This document shows, in pieces, positions 48,422 through 56,492 of a stretch of DNA of 64,000 bases (position 1 is the first letter of the stretch; each line of letters begins with the position of its first letter). The notes beneath the pieces are model-generated. The model was not told the DNA's origin, made no database searches, and saw only the letters and a program-made list of their open reading frames with translations. Source of the stretch: Arcobacter cryaerophilus gv. crypticus. GTDB lineage: Bacteria; Campylobacterota; Campylobacteria; Campylobacterales; Arcobacteraceae. Location of the stretch: contig NZ_NXGI01000002.1 of the NCBI RefSeq assembly GCF_002993025.1, positions 378,394 to 442,393 on the forward strand, written 5' to 3'. The translations under genes and the position numbers were made by a program.

Positions 48422-49351
48422 ATGAAAAAAGTTGCTTTTATATTCCCTGGACAAGGAAGTCAAACTTTTGGGATGGGAAGAGATTTTTTTGAAAATAGTG
48501 ATATTGCAAAAGATATGGTAAAGAAAGCTAGTGAAAGATTAAATATAGATTTTGAAAAACTTCTATTTGAAGAGAATGATAATTTAGGAAAAACTGAGTT
48601 TACTCAACCTGCTATTTTACTTGTTAGCTCAATTGCTCTTGCAGTTTTTAAAGAAAAATGTAAGATTGAACCAGAGTTTGTTCTAGGTCACTCTCTTGGT
48701 GAGTTTTCAGCTTTAGTTGCTGCTGGTGCAATTGATTATTTAGATGCAATCGAGCTTGTAAATAAAAGAGGAACTTTTATGAACGAAGCTTGTAGTGGTG
48801 GTGGTGCTGGAATGATGGCACTATTAGGTTTAAATGATGAAACAGTTGAGACTATTTGTAAAGAGCAAAGAGAAGCTGGAAAAAAAGTTTGGCCAGCTAA
48901 TTACAATATGGATGGACAGCTTGTACTTGCAGGTCTTAAAGCTGATTTAGAATCATTAGTTGATATTTTTAAAGCAGCTGGTGCAAAAAGAGCATTAGTT
49001 TTAGATATGAGCGTTGCAAGTCACTGTGAACTTTTACAAAGTGCTGTTGAAAATTTAAAACCATATTTATTTGAATATTTAAATGATGAATTTTTAGATG
49101 TTGTTTCAAATGTAAGTGCTGAAGTTTACAATACAAAAGATGAGGCAATTGAACTATTATCTTCTCAACTAATTAGTCCTGTAAAATATAAACAATCAAT
49201 CAAAGCTAATGATAGCAAAGTTGATTTATATATCGAGTTTGGAAATGGTGCAGTTTTAAAAGGTTTAAATAAAAAAAGCTCTGAAAAACCAACTTTAAAT
49301 GTATCTGATATAAAAACTTTAAATGAAACAGTAGAGGTTTTAAATGACTAA
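48422..49351 (+). CDS. fabD: Malonyl-CoA--ACP transacylase
   Basis: Loads malonyl groups onto acyl carrier protein for fatty-acid synthesis. The 309 residues start VAFIFPGQGSQTFGMG, hold the catalytic Ser91 in GHSLGEFSALVAAGA, and the catalytic His in MSVASHCELLQ near 201. AAGAGGTTAAG precedes the ATG. Its end overlaps mtnN by 8 bp. Confidence 0.96.
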   Translation: MKKVAFIFPGQGSQTFGMGRDFFENSDIAKDMVKKASERLNIDFEKLLFEENDNLGKTEFTQPAILLVSSIALAVFKEKCKIEPEFVLGHSLGEFSALVAAGAIDYLDAIELVNKRGTFMNEACSGGGAGMMALLGLNDETVETICKEQREAGKKVWPANYNMDGQLVLAGLKADLESLVDIFKAAGAKRALVLDMSVASHCELLQSAVENLKPYLFEYLNDEFLDVVSNVSAEVYNTKDEAIELLSSQLISPVKYKQSIKANDSKVDLYIEFGNGAVLKGLNKKSSEKPTLNVSDIKTLNETVEVLND

Positions 49352-50042
49352 ATTAGCAATTATGGGAGCTATGCAAGAGGAGATTGATCCTCTTTTAGAG
49401 TTCTTTAAAGATTATAAAACTATTGAGTATGCAGATAATAAGTATTATGAGGTAAATTACAAAGGTCTTGATATTGTAATTGCACACTCTAAAATTGGAA
49501 AAGTATTTGCAAGTTTAACTGCAAGTACACTTTTACAAAAATTCTCTTGTGATACTTTACTTTTTTCAGGTGTTGCAGGTGCTATTAATCCAAAATTAAA
49601 TATTGGTGATTTAATAGTTGCTACAAAACTTTGTCAACATGATTTAGATATTACAGCTTTTGGACATCCTAATGGTTTTGTTCCAGGTGGAAAAGTTTTT
49701 GTTGATAGTTCTAAAGAGCTTTTAGATATTGCGAAAAAAGTAGCAGGGAATGAGAACTTAAAAGTTATTGAGGGAGTTATTGCAACAGGTGATCAATTTG
49801 TTCATTCAAATGAGAGAAAAGAGTTTATTGAAAAAACTTTTAATGCTGATGCTTTAGAGATGGAAGGTGCTAGCGTTGCTGTTGTTTGTGATTCATTAAA
49901 TATTCCATTTTTTATTCTTAGAGCAATTAGTGATAGTGCTAATGGTGAAGCAAATTTTGATTTTGATGAGTTTTTAAATAGTAGTGCAAAAATATCTAGT
50001 AATTATTTAGTAAAAATTGTAGATGAACTAATAAAAAAATAG
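49344..50042 (+). CDS. mtnN: 5'-methylthioadenosine/S-adenosylhomocysteine (and aminodeoxyfutalosine) nucleosidase
   Basis: Cleaves the glycosidic bond of MTA, SAH and 5'-deoxyadenosine; in Campylobacter and Helicobacter the same enzyme also cleaves 6-amino-6-deoxyfutalosine in menaquinone synthesis. The 232 residues show LAIMGAMQEEIDPLLEF, SKIGKVFASLTAS, FSGVAGAINPKLNIGD, MEGASVAVVC and RAISDSANGEANFDF with the catalytic Asp. It overlaps fabD by 8 bp, as the neighbours do in C. jejuni (fabD-pfs). Confidence 0.95.
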   Translation: MTKLAIMGAMQEEIDPLLEFFKDYKTIEYADNKYYEVNYKGLDIVIAHSKIGKVFASLTASTLLQKFSCDTLLFSGVAGAINPKLNIGDLIVATKLCQHDLDITAFGHPNGFVPGGKVFVDSSKELLDIAKKVAGNENLKVIEGVIATGDQFVHSNERKEFIEKTFNADALEMEGASVAVVCDSLNIPFFILRAISDSANGEANFDFDEFLNSSAKISSNYLVKIVDELIKK

Positions 50043-50101
50043 TTTAATACTTTTTTGTGTAGGATTATTCTATACTTCTTTTAAATTTTAAAGGATTTTA
50101 T

Positions 50102-51508
50102 ATGGAAAAACTACACAGAATTGAGAAAGATTTTTTAGGTGAAAAAGAGATAGAGTTTGATAAGTATTATGGAATACAAACTCTAAGAGCAAAAGAGAAT
50201 TTTAATATTACTACAATTGGAATAAACCTTTTCCCAAATTTTATTATCTCACTTGCAAAAGTAAAAAAAGCTTGTGCTTTGACTAACTTTGAGCTTGGAG
50301 ATTTAACGCAAATCCAAAAAGATGCTATTGTTCAAGCTTGTGATAGAATTATTGCTGGTGAATTTCATGATCAATTTATAGTTGATCCAATTCAAGGAGG
50401 AGCAGGTACATCTACAAATATGAATACGAATGAAGTTATTGCAAATATAGCTTTGGAGATTTTGGGACATCCAAAAGGTTCATATAGTATTATTCATCCA
50501 AACAATCATGTAAATATGAGTCAATCTACAAATGATGCATATCCAACTGCAATTAAAATTACACTTTATGAATTAATTTTTAAACTACAAGATAGTCTTC
50601 AAATATTGAGAGATGCTTTTTATGGAAAAGCAGTAGAGTTTAAAGACATTTTGAAAATGGGAAGAACTCAACTTCAAGATGCTGTTCCAATGACTTTAGG
50701 TCAAGAGTTTAAAACTTATGCAACAATGATTGACGATGATATAAATAGGCTTTCAAAAGCTCAAGAACTTCTAAAAGAGGTAAATCTTGGAGCAACAGCT
50801 ATTGGAACTGGAATAAATACAAAACCTGAATATCAAAAACTTGTAATTCAACATTTACAAGATGTTACAAAAACAGATTATTTTATGGCAAGAGATATGA
50901 TTGAAGCAACTCAAGATACAAGTACTTTTGTACATATATCTGGAAGATTTAAATCAATTGCTATAAAAGTATCAAAAATTTGTAACGATTTAAGACTTTT
51001 GAGCTCAGGACCTCGTGCTGGGTTAAATGAAATAAATCTTCCACCAATGCAACCAGGAAGCTCAATAATGCCTGGAAAAGTAAATCCAGTTATGCCTGAA
51101 GTTGTAAATCAAGTTGCATTTGATGTGATTGGAGCTGATGTTACAATTTCAATGGCAAGTGAGCATGGACAACTGCAACTAAACGTATTTGAACCAATAA
51201 TTGCATATAAACTATTTATCTCTATAAATATGATGAGAAGAGCCTTTGAGAGCCTTGCTGAAAAATGTATTAAAGGAATTACAGCAAATCCTGAAGTTTG
51301 TATGAATAATGTTTTAAACTCTGCAACTTTAGTAACTTCTTTAAATCCAATTTTGGGTTACGAAAAAAGTTCAGCTGTTGCAAAAGAGGCTTTAAGAACT
51401 GGAAAAAGAGTTTATGATATTTTACTTGAAGAGAAGCTATTTGAGAAAGAGGAGTTAGACGAATTACTTCAACCAAAAAATATGGTTCACAACTATGACA
51501 AAATCTAA
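50102..51508 (+). CDS. aspA: Aspartate ammonia-lyase
   Basis: Deaminates aspartate to fumarate, feeding fumarate respiration. The 468 residues have the fumarase/aspartase fold: NTNEVIANIALEILG, the active-site SQSTNDAYPTAIKI, GRTQLQDAVPMTLGQEF, and the signature GSSIMPGKVNPVMPEV. AAAGGATTTT precedes the ATG. The last 14 bp overlap the next gene, coding for an asparaginase-domain protein, so asparagine and aspartate breakdown may be coupled. Confidence 0.96.
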   Translation: MEKLHRIEKDFLGEKEIEFDKYYGIQTLRAKENFNITTIGINLFPNFIISLAKVKKACALTNFELGDLTQIQKDAIVQACDRIIAGEFHDQFIVDPIQGGAGTSTNMNTNEVIANIALEILGHPKGSYSIIHPNNHVNMSQSTNDAYPTAIKITLYELIFKLQDSLQILRDAFYGKAVEFKDILKMGRTQLQDAVPMTLGQEFKTYATMIDDDINRLSKAQELLKEVNLGATAIGTGINTKPEYQKLVIQHLQDVTKTDYFMARDMIEATQDTSTFVHISGRFKSIAIKVSKICNDLRLLSSGPRAGLNEINLPPMQPGSSIMPGKVNPVMPEVVNQVAFDVIGADVTISMASEHGQLQLNVFEPIIAYKLFISINMMRRAFESLAEKCIKGITANPEVCMNNVLNSATLVTSLNPILGYEKSSAVAKEALRTGKRVYDILLEEKLFEKEELDELLQPKNMVHNYDKI

Positions 51509-51995
51509 AATCACAGTTATAAATACGGGAGGTACTTTTAATAAAAGGTACAATCCCATAGCTGGAGAGTTAGAAGTTCCAAAAGATAGTTTGGCTTTAG
51601 ATGAGATTATAGGTTACTGCTACAATATTGATTTTGAAGTTTTAAATATTATTTCAAAAGATAGTTTACAGATGAATGATACGGATAGAGAATTAATTGT
51701 AAAAACTATAAAAGATTGTAAAAATGAAAATATCATTATAGTTCATGGAACAGATACTATGGATTTAACTGCTTTATATTTAGATGAAAAGATAAAAGAT
51801 AAAAATATAGTTTTAACAGGAGCAATGATTCCTATTTCTATAAATAAAATAGAAGCTACTTTAAACTTCTCAACATCTATTGGATTTTTAAACTCTAAAA
51901 CAGAAAATGGAGTTTATATATCTATGCATGGAAGTGTAAAAAATTATAAAAAGATTGTAAAAAACAGGGAACTAGGGCAGTTTTTAGATACATAA
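51495..51995 (+). CDS. Short asparaginase-domain protein
   Basis: The 166 residues cover only the N-terminal domain of type I/II asparaginases. The first catalytic Thr lies in INTGGTFNKRYN (near 12) and the second in HGTDTMDLTALYL (near 88-90), followed by VLTGAMIPIS. The C-terminal domain of ~130 residues that completes the usual active site is missing, and the chain stops at ELGQFLDT. No frameshift remnant is visible downstream, because the next 8 bases reach the XRE gene. It overlaps aspA. It may be a small stand-alone family or a truncated enzyme. Confidence 0.75.
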   Translation: MTKSKITVINTGGTFNKRYNPIAGELEVPKDSLALDEIIGYCYNIDFEVLNIISKDSLQMNDTDRELIVKTIKDCKNENIIIVHGTDTMDLTALYLDEKIKDKNIVLTGAMIPISINKIEATLNFSTSIGFLNSKTENGVYISMHGSVKNYKKIVKNRELGQFLDT

Positions 51996-52002
51996 TATTA
52001 AC

Positions 52003-52257
52003 TTAACAATCTAATAATTGCTCTATTTTTATATCTAAAGCTTTTGAAATCTTATATAAATGCTCTAAATTAAATCTTTTGTTATATCGGTTATTTTCAC
52101 AATTAGAGTAAAAAGCAATTGATTTTATTCCTATATCAAGAGCTAGTTTCTCTTGCGACAACTCATTTTTTAATCTATATTTTTTTACATTATTTGAAAT
52201 TGTTTTATAAAAATTATCTATTTCTTCTTTTGAACTGTTACTAAAATCTACATCCAT
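52003..52257 (-). CDS. Small XRE-family (Cro/CI) transcriptional regulator
   Basis: The 84 residues contain a helix-turn-helix of the lambda-repressor type at about 25-80: VKKYRLKNELSQEKLALDIG, then IAFYSNCENNRYN, then LEHLYKISKALDIKIEQLL. There is no second domain. The gene is divergent from a 58-residue ORF, and a perfect 16-bp palindrome lies 7 bases before its start, so autoregulation is likely. It may be the antitoxin or regulator half of a small two-gene module. Confidence 0.85.
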   Translation of the reverse strand: MDVDFSNSSKEEIDNFYKTISNNVKKYRLKNELSQEKLALDIGIKSIAFYSNCENNRYNKRFNLEHLYKISKALDIKIEQLLDC

Positions 52258-52263
52258 AAGTCT

Positions 52264-52279
52264 TTATCCTATAGGATAA
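52264..52279. promoter_or_regulatory. Perfect 16-bp palindrome, probable XRE operator
   Basis: TTATCCTATAGGATAA reads the same on both strands. It sits between the two divergent start codons (52257 and 52307) and overlaps AT-rich -10-like sequences (GATAATAT) on the plus strand. Confidence 0.65.
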
Positions 52280-52306
52280 TATTATGTAAAAACAAGGAAA
52301 AGCCTT

Positions 52307-52483
52307 ATGAAAATTGATGATGTACATAAAATTTTAGTAAAATTTATTTTTAAGCTTGAAAATATATCAAGTAAAAATAAACAAAAAGGAGAAAGTAGTA
52401 CAGAAGTTAGATTGCTTAAAGATATATTATTTGATTTACATGAAATTAGAAGAAAACTAGAAAAATTATATAATCACAAATAG
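52307..52483 (+). CDS. 58-aa hypothetical protein paired with the XRE regulator
   Basis: Not recognised. The frame MKIDDVHKILVKFIFKLENI ... EVRLLKDILFDLHEIRRKLE ... NHK is fully open, basic and helical, with two amphipathic helices joined by a Lys/Ser-rich linker. AAGGAAAA is 7 bases before the ATG, and a 12-bp hairpin lies 5 bases after the stop codon. Start signal, operator and terminator together argue for a real gene despite its size. Confidence 0.6.
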   Translation: MKIDDVHKILVKFIFKLENISSKNKQKGESSTEVRLLKDILFDLHEIRRKLEKLYNHK

Positions 52484-52488
52484 AAAAT

Positions 52489-52540
52489 AAAGATATTTTT
52501 ATAAAGTGAAGTTAAAGTTATATATATAAAAAATATCTTT
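52489..52540 (+). terminator. Hairpin after the 58-aa gene
   Basis: AAAGATATTTTT (52489-52500) and AAAAATATCTTT (52529-52540) are perfect inverted arms with a 28-base loop. No strong T-tract follows. The rest of the 118-bp gap before the pyrophosphatase shows only AT-rich sequence. Confidence 0.5.
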
Positions 52541-52601
52541 AAAAGAAAAATTACCAACTTTTAGCTAAAATCCATAAAATTTTAAAAATAGGATTTAATA
52601 A

Positions 52602-53522
52602 ATGACATTATATACATGTGGGCATATTATCCCTGATTCTGATTCAGTTTGTTCAGCTATATCTTTAGCTTACCTTTTAAACAAAATTGGTCGTCCTGCA
52701 ATACCTGCAAGACAAGGAGAGCTAAATCCTGAGACAAAATTTATTTTAGATAAGTTTGGTTTTGAAGCACCAGTTTTAAAAACATCTTTTGCAGGTGATG
52801 AGCTTTTTATTACAGATTATTCAGATATTGCTCAAGCTCCACAAGATTTAGATAAAACAACGGTTGTTGGAATTGTAGATCATCACAAACTAGGAGACAT
52901 AACAACATCAGCTCCACTAGAGTGTTGGATTAGACCAGTTGGGTGTACAAATACAATTGTTAAAGAGATGTATGATTATCATAAAGTTGAAATTCCTGCA
53001 AATATTGCTGCAATTATGATGTGTGCAATTTTAAGTGATACGGTAATTTTTAAATCACCAACTTGTACACCACTTGATATTCAAGTTGTTAAAGAGTTAT
53101 CAAAAATTTGTGGAATTGAAGATTTTGGAGCACTTGGTATGGAGATGTTCAAAGTAAAATCGGAAGTTTTAGGAACACCAATAAGAGAGCTTGTATTAAG
53201 AGATTATAAAAACTTTGATATGCATGGATTTAAAGTAGGAGTTGGTCAACTTGAAGTTGTTGATGGAAGTGTATTTGATTCTATCAAAGATGAATTAATG
53301 GCTGATATTAAAAAAGTAAAAGAAGAAAACAATCTTCATACTGTTGCTCTTTTATTAACTGATATTATGAAAGAGGGAAGCGAAATTTTAGTAACTAGTG
53401 ATGATACTTCAATTTTTGAAAAAGCATTTAACTGTAAACTTGTAGATAATAAGATTTGGTTAGATGGTTGTTTATCAAGAAAAAAACAAATTATTCCTTT
53501 CTTAGAACCTGCATTTGCATAA
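52602..53522 (+). CDS. ppaC: Manganese-dependent inorganic pyrophosphatase
   Basis: Family II pyrophosphatase of the DHH superfamily. The 306 residues start LYTCGHIIPDSDSVCSAISL with metal ligands H8, D12 and D14, and contain the DHH motif VGIVDHHKLGD, the MCAILSDTVIFKSPT site, and a C-terminal DHHA2 domain ending in SRKKQIIPFLE. AGGATTT precedes the ATG. Confidence 0.95.
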   Translation: MTLYTCGHIIPDSDSVCSAISLAYLLNKIGRPAIPARQGELNPETKFILDKFGFEAPVLKTSFAGDELFITDYSDIAQAPQDLDKTTVVGIVDHHKLGDITTSAPLECWIRPVGCTNTIVKEMYDYHKVEIPANIAAIMMCAILSDTVIFKSPTCTPLDIQVVKELSKICGIEDFGALGMEMFKVKSEVLGTPIRELVLRDYKNFDMHGFKVGVGQLEVVDGSVFDSIKDELMADIKKVKEENNLHTVALLLTDIMKEGSEILVTSDDTSIFEKAFNCKLVDNKIWLDGCLSRKKQIIPFLEPAFA

Positions 53523-53548
53523 ATATAAAGCCTAAAGGCTTTATATTT
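53521..53548 (+). terminator. 12-bp hairpin at the end of ppaC
   Basis: AAATATAAAGCC pairs with GGCTTTATATTT around TAAA. The left arm begins inside the ppaC stop codon. The next gene starts 23 bases later on the same strand, so read-through may be partial. Confidence 0.65.
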
Positions 53549-53571
53549 CAGAATTACCTTTAGGAGAAAAA

Positions 53572-54777
53572 ATGAAACAATATTTAATAAACTTTTTAAA
53601 AGATTTTGGAATTGAACCAACATTTTTGGTTATGAGTATCTCTATTTTATTTATAATTATATTAACAGCAGTTTTAATACACCTTCTTTTACATAAAATA
53701 ACTTTAAATAGTATAAAAAAAATTCATCATAAAAAGAAAAACTTTTTAACATCAGCTTTATTAGAAGAGAATCTTTTTGAAAGGCTCTCTTTAGTTTTTC
53801 AAGGATTAGTTGTTTATTGGCAAACAAATATTTGGGTAGTAGAAGGTTTCATATATGAAACTCTAATAACTATTTCACTTATTTGGATAGTTGTTTTTGG
53901 TCTTTTAGCCACATATTCGTTAATAGATAAAACATTTAAAACTCTTTATAATAAAACAAAAATACCATTTTTTGATATGCAAACAGTTATTCAAAGTATA
54001 AAATTAATTTTTGGAATAATTTGTTTGATATATATCATATCAATTTTGATGGATAAATCACCAGTTGCAATATTAAGTGGGCTTGGAGCCATGTCAGCTG
54101 TTTTGATGTTGGTATTTAAAGATACAATTTTGGGATTTACAGCAGGACTTCAACTTTCAACTAATAAAATGGTTCAAATTGGAGATTGGATAGAAATGCC
54201 AAAATATGGTGCAGATGGAGATGTATTTGATATTGGATTAAATGTTGTAAAGGTTAGAAACTTTGATAAAACAATTACAACTATTCCAACTTATGCTTTG
54301 GTTTCAGATAGTTTTAAAAACTGGCGAGGAATGAGAGAATCAGGTGGAAGAAGAATAAAAAGAGCAATTAAGATAGATCTTCATAGTATTACATTTTTGA
54401 ATGAAGATGATATAAAAAGACTTGAAAAAGCAAATTTTTTAGCTCCATATTTAAAAGAGAAAGTAAATGAGATAAAAAGTTATAATGAATCAAATAAATT
54501 TGATTTAAGTGTTGCAATGAATGGAAGAAGACTTACAAATATTGGAACTTTAAGAGCTTATATCTTGACATATTTAAAAAATCATCCAAATATAAATAAA
54601 GATATGACAATAATGGTGAGACAACTATCTCCAGATGAATATGGAATTCCACTTGAAATATATTGTTTTACTTCTACAACAGTTTGGGCTGATTATGAAA
54701 ATATACAATCAGATATTTTTGACCATATCTATTCAGTTTTGCAAGAATTTGATATAAAACCATATCAATATAGTTAA
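53572..54777 (+). CDS. Mechanosensitive ion channel of the MscS family
   Basis: The 401 residues have an N-terminal membrane region with about five helices (19-40, 75-100, 103-125, 142-160, 168-190), the pore-helix region ILSGLGAMSAVLMLVFKDTILGFTAG, and the beta-domain MVQIGDWIEMPKYGADGDVFDI with FDKTITTIPTYALVSDSFKNW. The large insert and long C-terminal domain resemble YbdG/MscM-type channels. It is inner-membrane and likely opens on osmotic downshock. TTTAGGAGA precedes the ATG. Confidence 0.9.
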   Translation: MKQYLINFLKDFGIEPTFLVMSISILFIIILTAVLIHLLLHKITLNSIKKIHHKKKNFLTSALLEENLFERLSLVFQGLVVYWQTNIWVVEGFIYETLITISLIWIVVFGLLATYSLIDKTFKTLYNKTKIPFFDMQTVIQSIKLIFGIICLIYIISILMDKSPVAILSGLGAMSAVLMLVFKDTILGFTAGLQLSTNKMVQIGDWIEMPKYGADGDVFDIGLNVVKVRNFDKTITTIPTYALVSDSFKNWRGMRESGGRRIKRAIKIDLHSITFLNEDDIKRLEKANFLAPYLKEKVNEIKSYNESNKFDLSVAMNGRRLTNIGTLRAYILTYLKNHPNINKDMTIMVRQLSPDEYGIPLEIYCFTSTTVWADYENIQSDIFDHIYSVLQEFDIKPYQYS

Positions 54778-54849
54778 TATATTTTAAGTCAAAGCAAATT
54801 AAAAAAATTGTATTCTACACGGTTTTAAAATTTAAATAAAGGATATTAT

Positions 54850-55416
54850 ATGAAACACGAATTAATGAAATTACCATATGCAAGTTTAGCTCCACTTATG
54901 TCAGATGAGACTTTGGAGTATCATCACGGAAAGCATCATAACACTTATGTTACAAACTTAAATAACCTAATTGCTGGTACAAAATTTGAAGATATGAGTC
55001 TTGAAGATATTATTAAAAATTCTGAAGGTGGATTATTTAATAATTCTGCTCAAGTATTTAACCATGATTTCTTTTTTAATGGTCTAACTCCAACTCAAGG
55101 TGCAATTCCAGCTAGTGTTGAAGCAGCTTTAACAAAAGCTTTTGGAAGTGTTGATAAATTTAAAGAGGAGTTTACAGCTAAAGCTATTGGACAATTTGGT
55201 TCAGGATGGGCTTGGTTAGTTCTTGATAAAGGTGAGTTAAAAATTGTTGCAACTTCAAATGCTGGATGTCCTATAACTGATGGTTTAAAACCAGTTTTAA
55301 CATGTGATGTTTGGGAACATGCATACTATATTGATACAAGAAATGCAAGACCAAAATTTTTAGAAAATTTCTGGAAACTTGTAAATTGGGATGTAGTTGC
55401 TAAACATTTAGCATAA
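54850..55416 (+). CDS. sodB: Superoxide dismutase (Fe)
   Basis: Cytoplasmic dismutase of superoxide. In the 188 residues the metal ligands fall in YHHGKHHNTYV (His), NHDFFFNGLTP (His) and DVWEHAYYID (Asp and His). GGLFNNSAQVFNHDFFF and FGSGWAWLV are in the Fe-type form, with Gln in the NNSAQ motif. A -10-like TATTCT and AAAGGATATT ribosome-binding site lie upstream. A terminator follows directly. Confidence 0.95.
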   Translation: MKHELMKLPYASLAPLMSDETLEYHHGKHHNTYVTNLNNLIAGTKFEDMSLEDIIKNSEGGLFNNSAQVFNHDFFFNGLTPTQGAIPASVEAALTKAFGSVDKFKEEFTAKAIGQFGSGWAWLVLDKGELKIVATSNAGCPITDGLKPVLTCDVWEHAYYIDTRNARPKFLENFWKLVNWDVVAKHLA

Positions 55417-55417
55417 A

Positions 55418-55444
55418 AAAAGTATGGATTTTTTCCATACTTTT
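55418..55444. terminator. Terminator after sodB
   Basis: AAAAGTATGGA/TCCATACTTTT with a T-rich loop, located 2 bases past the sodB stop and before the convergent DoxX gene. Confidence 0.85.
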
Positions 55445-55473
55445 AATATATAAAATTAAAATATTATTTTAAT

Positions 55474-55914
55474 TTATTCTTTATTACACTTTTTTGTACA
55501 TTTAGCATCAAGACTAAATTTACCAGCTCCAATAAACATAATAGAAATAGAAGCCAAAAGATAAATTAAAGCTAACTCAATAACTGGTCCACCAGTTTTT
55601 CCTAAAACAAAAATATCATTACTGTGAGCTAAAAATATAGCAAAAACCATAGTTAAAGCAAAAAACAGAGATGAAATTCTAGTAAATAATCCAATGATTA
55701 TCAAAATAGGAAATACAATCTCTCCTAAATATACACCATAAGCAAAAAATTCTGGTAATCCAGCTTGATTAACTAAAAATTTAATTCCATCTATTCCATT
55801 AAATAACTTAAAAAATCCGTGAAATAGCATAAGTCCTGCTATACTTACTCTTAAAATTAGTTTTCCTATATCTTCATTTAGCATACAAGATAGTTTGTTT
55901 TCACAACAGTTCAT
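55474..55914 (-). CDS. DoxX-family membrane protein
   Basis: The 146 residues have four membrane helices: around 21-40 (LILRVSIAGLMLFHGFFKLF), 55-80, 83-102 and 110-135. The family's RxxxGxxxxxHGxxKL motif is visible in the first helix. Cys-rich ends (NCCENKLSC and CTKKCNKE) are unusual and may bind metal. DoxX proteins elsewhere associate with quinone-linked oxidoreductases or superoxide dismutase; proximity to sodB fits that, but no function is proven here. TAAAGGATTAATT precedes the ATG. Confidence 0.8.
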   Translation of the reverse strand: MNCCENKLSCMLNEDIGKLILRVSIAGLMLFHGFFKLFNGIDGIKFLVNQAGLPEFFAYGVYLGEIVFPILIIIGLFTRISSLFFALTMVFAIFLAHSNDIFVLGKTGGPVIELALIYLLASISIMFIGAGKFSLDAKCTKKCNKE

Positions 55915-56001
55915 AATTAATCCTTTAAAAATTTTTAGAATTGTAGCTAGTTTATTCTTAAGTTAATTACTAATTAGTAATAAAAATTTATAAAACAGAT
56001 A

Positions 56002-56484
56002 TTATTTATTCTTTTTAAAAAGCCCAATAAGTTTTGAGAATATTAAATAAAATTTTGATTTAAAACTTATATTTTTATCTTGTTTGTTTAGATATTCAAC
56101 AATTTTTGTATGTCCAAACATTGAAGCAAATGTTATAGCAGTTGTGCCCATTCCATTGTTTTCTTCTATGTTTGCACCAGATTCAACAAGTATTTTTACA
56201 ATATCAAAGTAACCTTTGAAACAAACACCAGCAAGTGGTGTTTGTCCTTTATCATTTTTTTTATCTACTTCTGCACCAAACTCTAGAAGCATTTTAGTAG
56301 TTTCAAAATTTCCATTATATGAAGCTAACATCAAAAGAGTATTACCTTTATGGTCTTCTAAATTAACACTCATTCCAGCTTCAAGCATAGCTTTTAAATC
56401 TTGCGTTTTTCCAACTCTTGCAAAATCAAGAGCAAAAACTTGTAGCTCTTCATATCGCTTTAACTCTTCTTGTGAGGCTTCCAT
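56002..56484 (-). CDS. Ankyrin-repeat protein, catalase partner (Cj1386-like)
   Basis: The 160 residues hold about four ankyrin repeats: VGKTQDLKAMLEAGMSVNLE, HKGNTLLMLASYNGNFETTK, DKGQTPLAGVCFKGYFDIVK and GMGTTAITFASMFGHTKIVE. It lies 8 bp after katA on the same strand. In C. jejuni the ankyrin protein Cj1386, next to katA, is needed to supply haem to catalase; this gene has the same length class and position, so the same role is inferred. No signal peptide is present. Confidence 0.85.
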   Translation of the reverse strand: MEASQEELKRYEELQVFALDFARVGKTQDLKAMLEAGMSVNLEDHKGNTLLMLASYNGNFETTKMLLEFGAEVDKKNDKGQTPLAGVCFKGYFDIVKILVESGANIEENNGMGTTAITFASMFGHTKIVEYLNKQDKNISFKSKFYLIFSKLIGLFKKNK

Positions 56485-56492
56485 ATAAAAAC

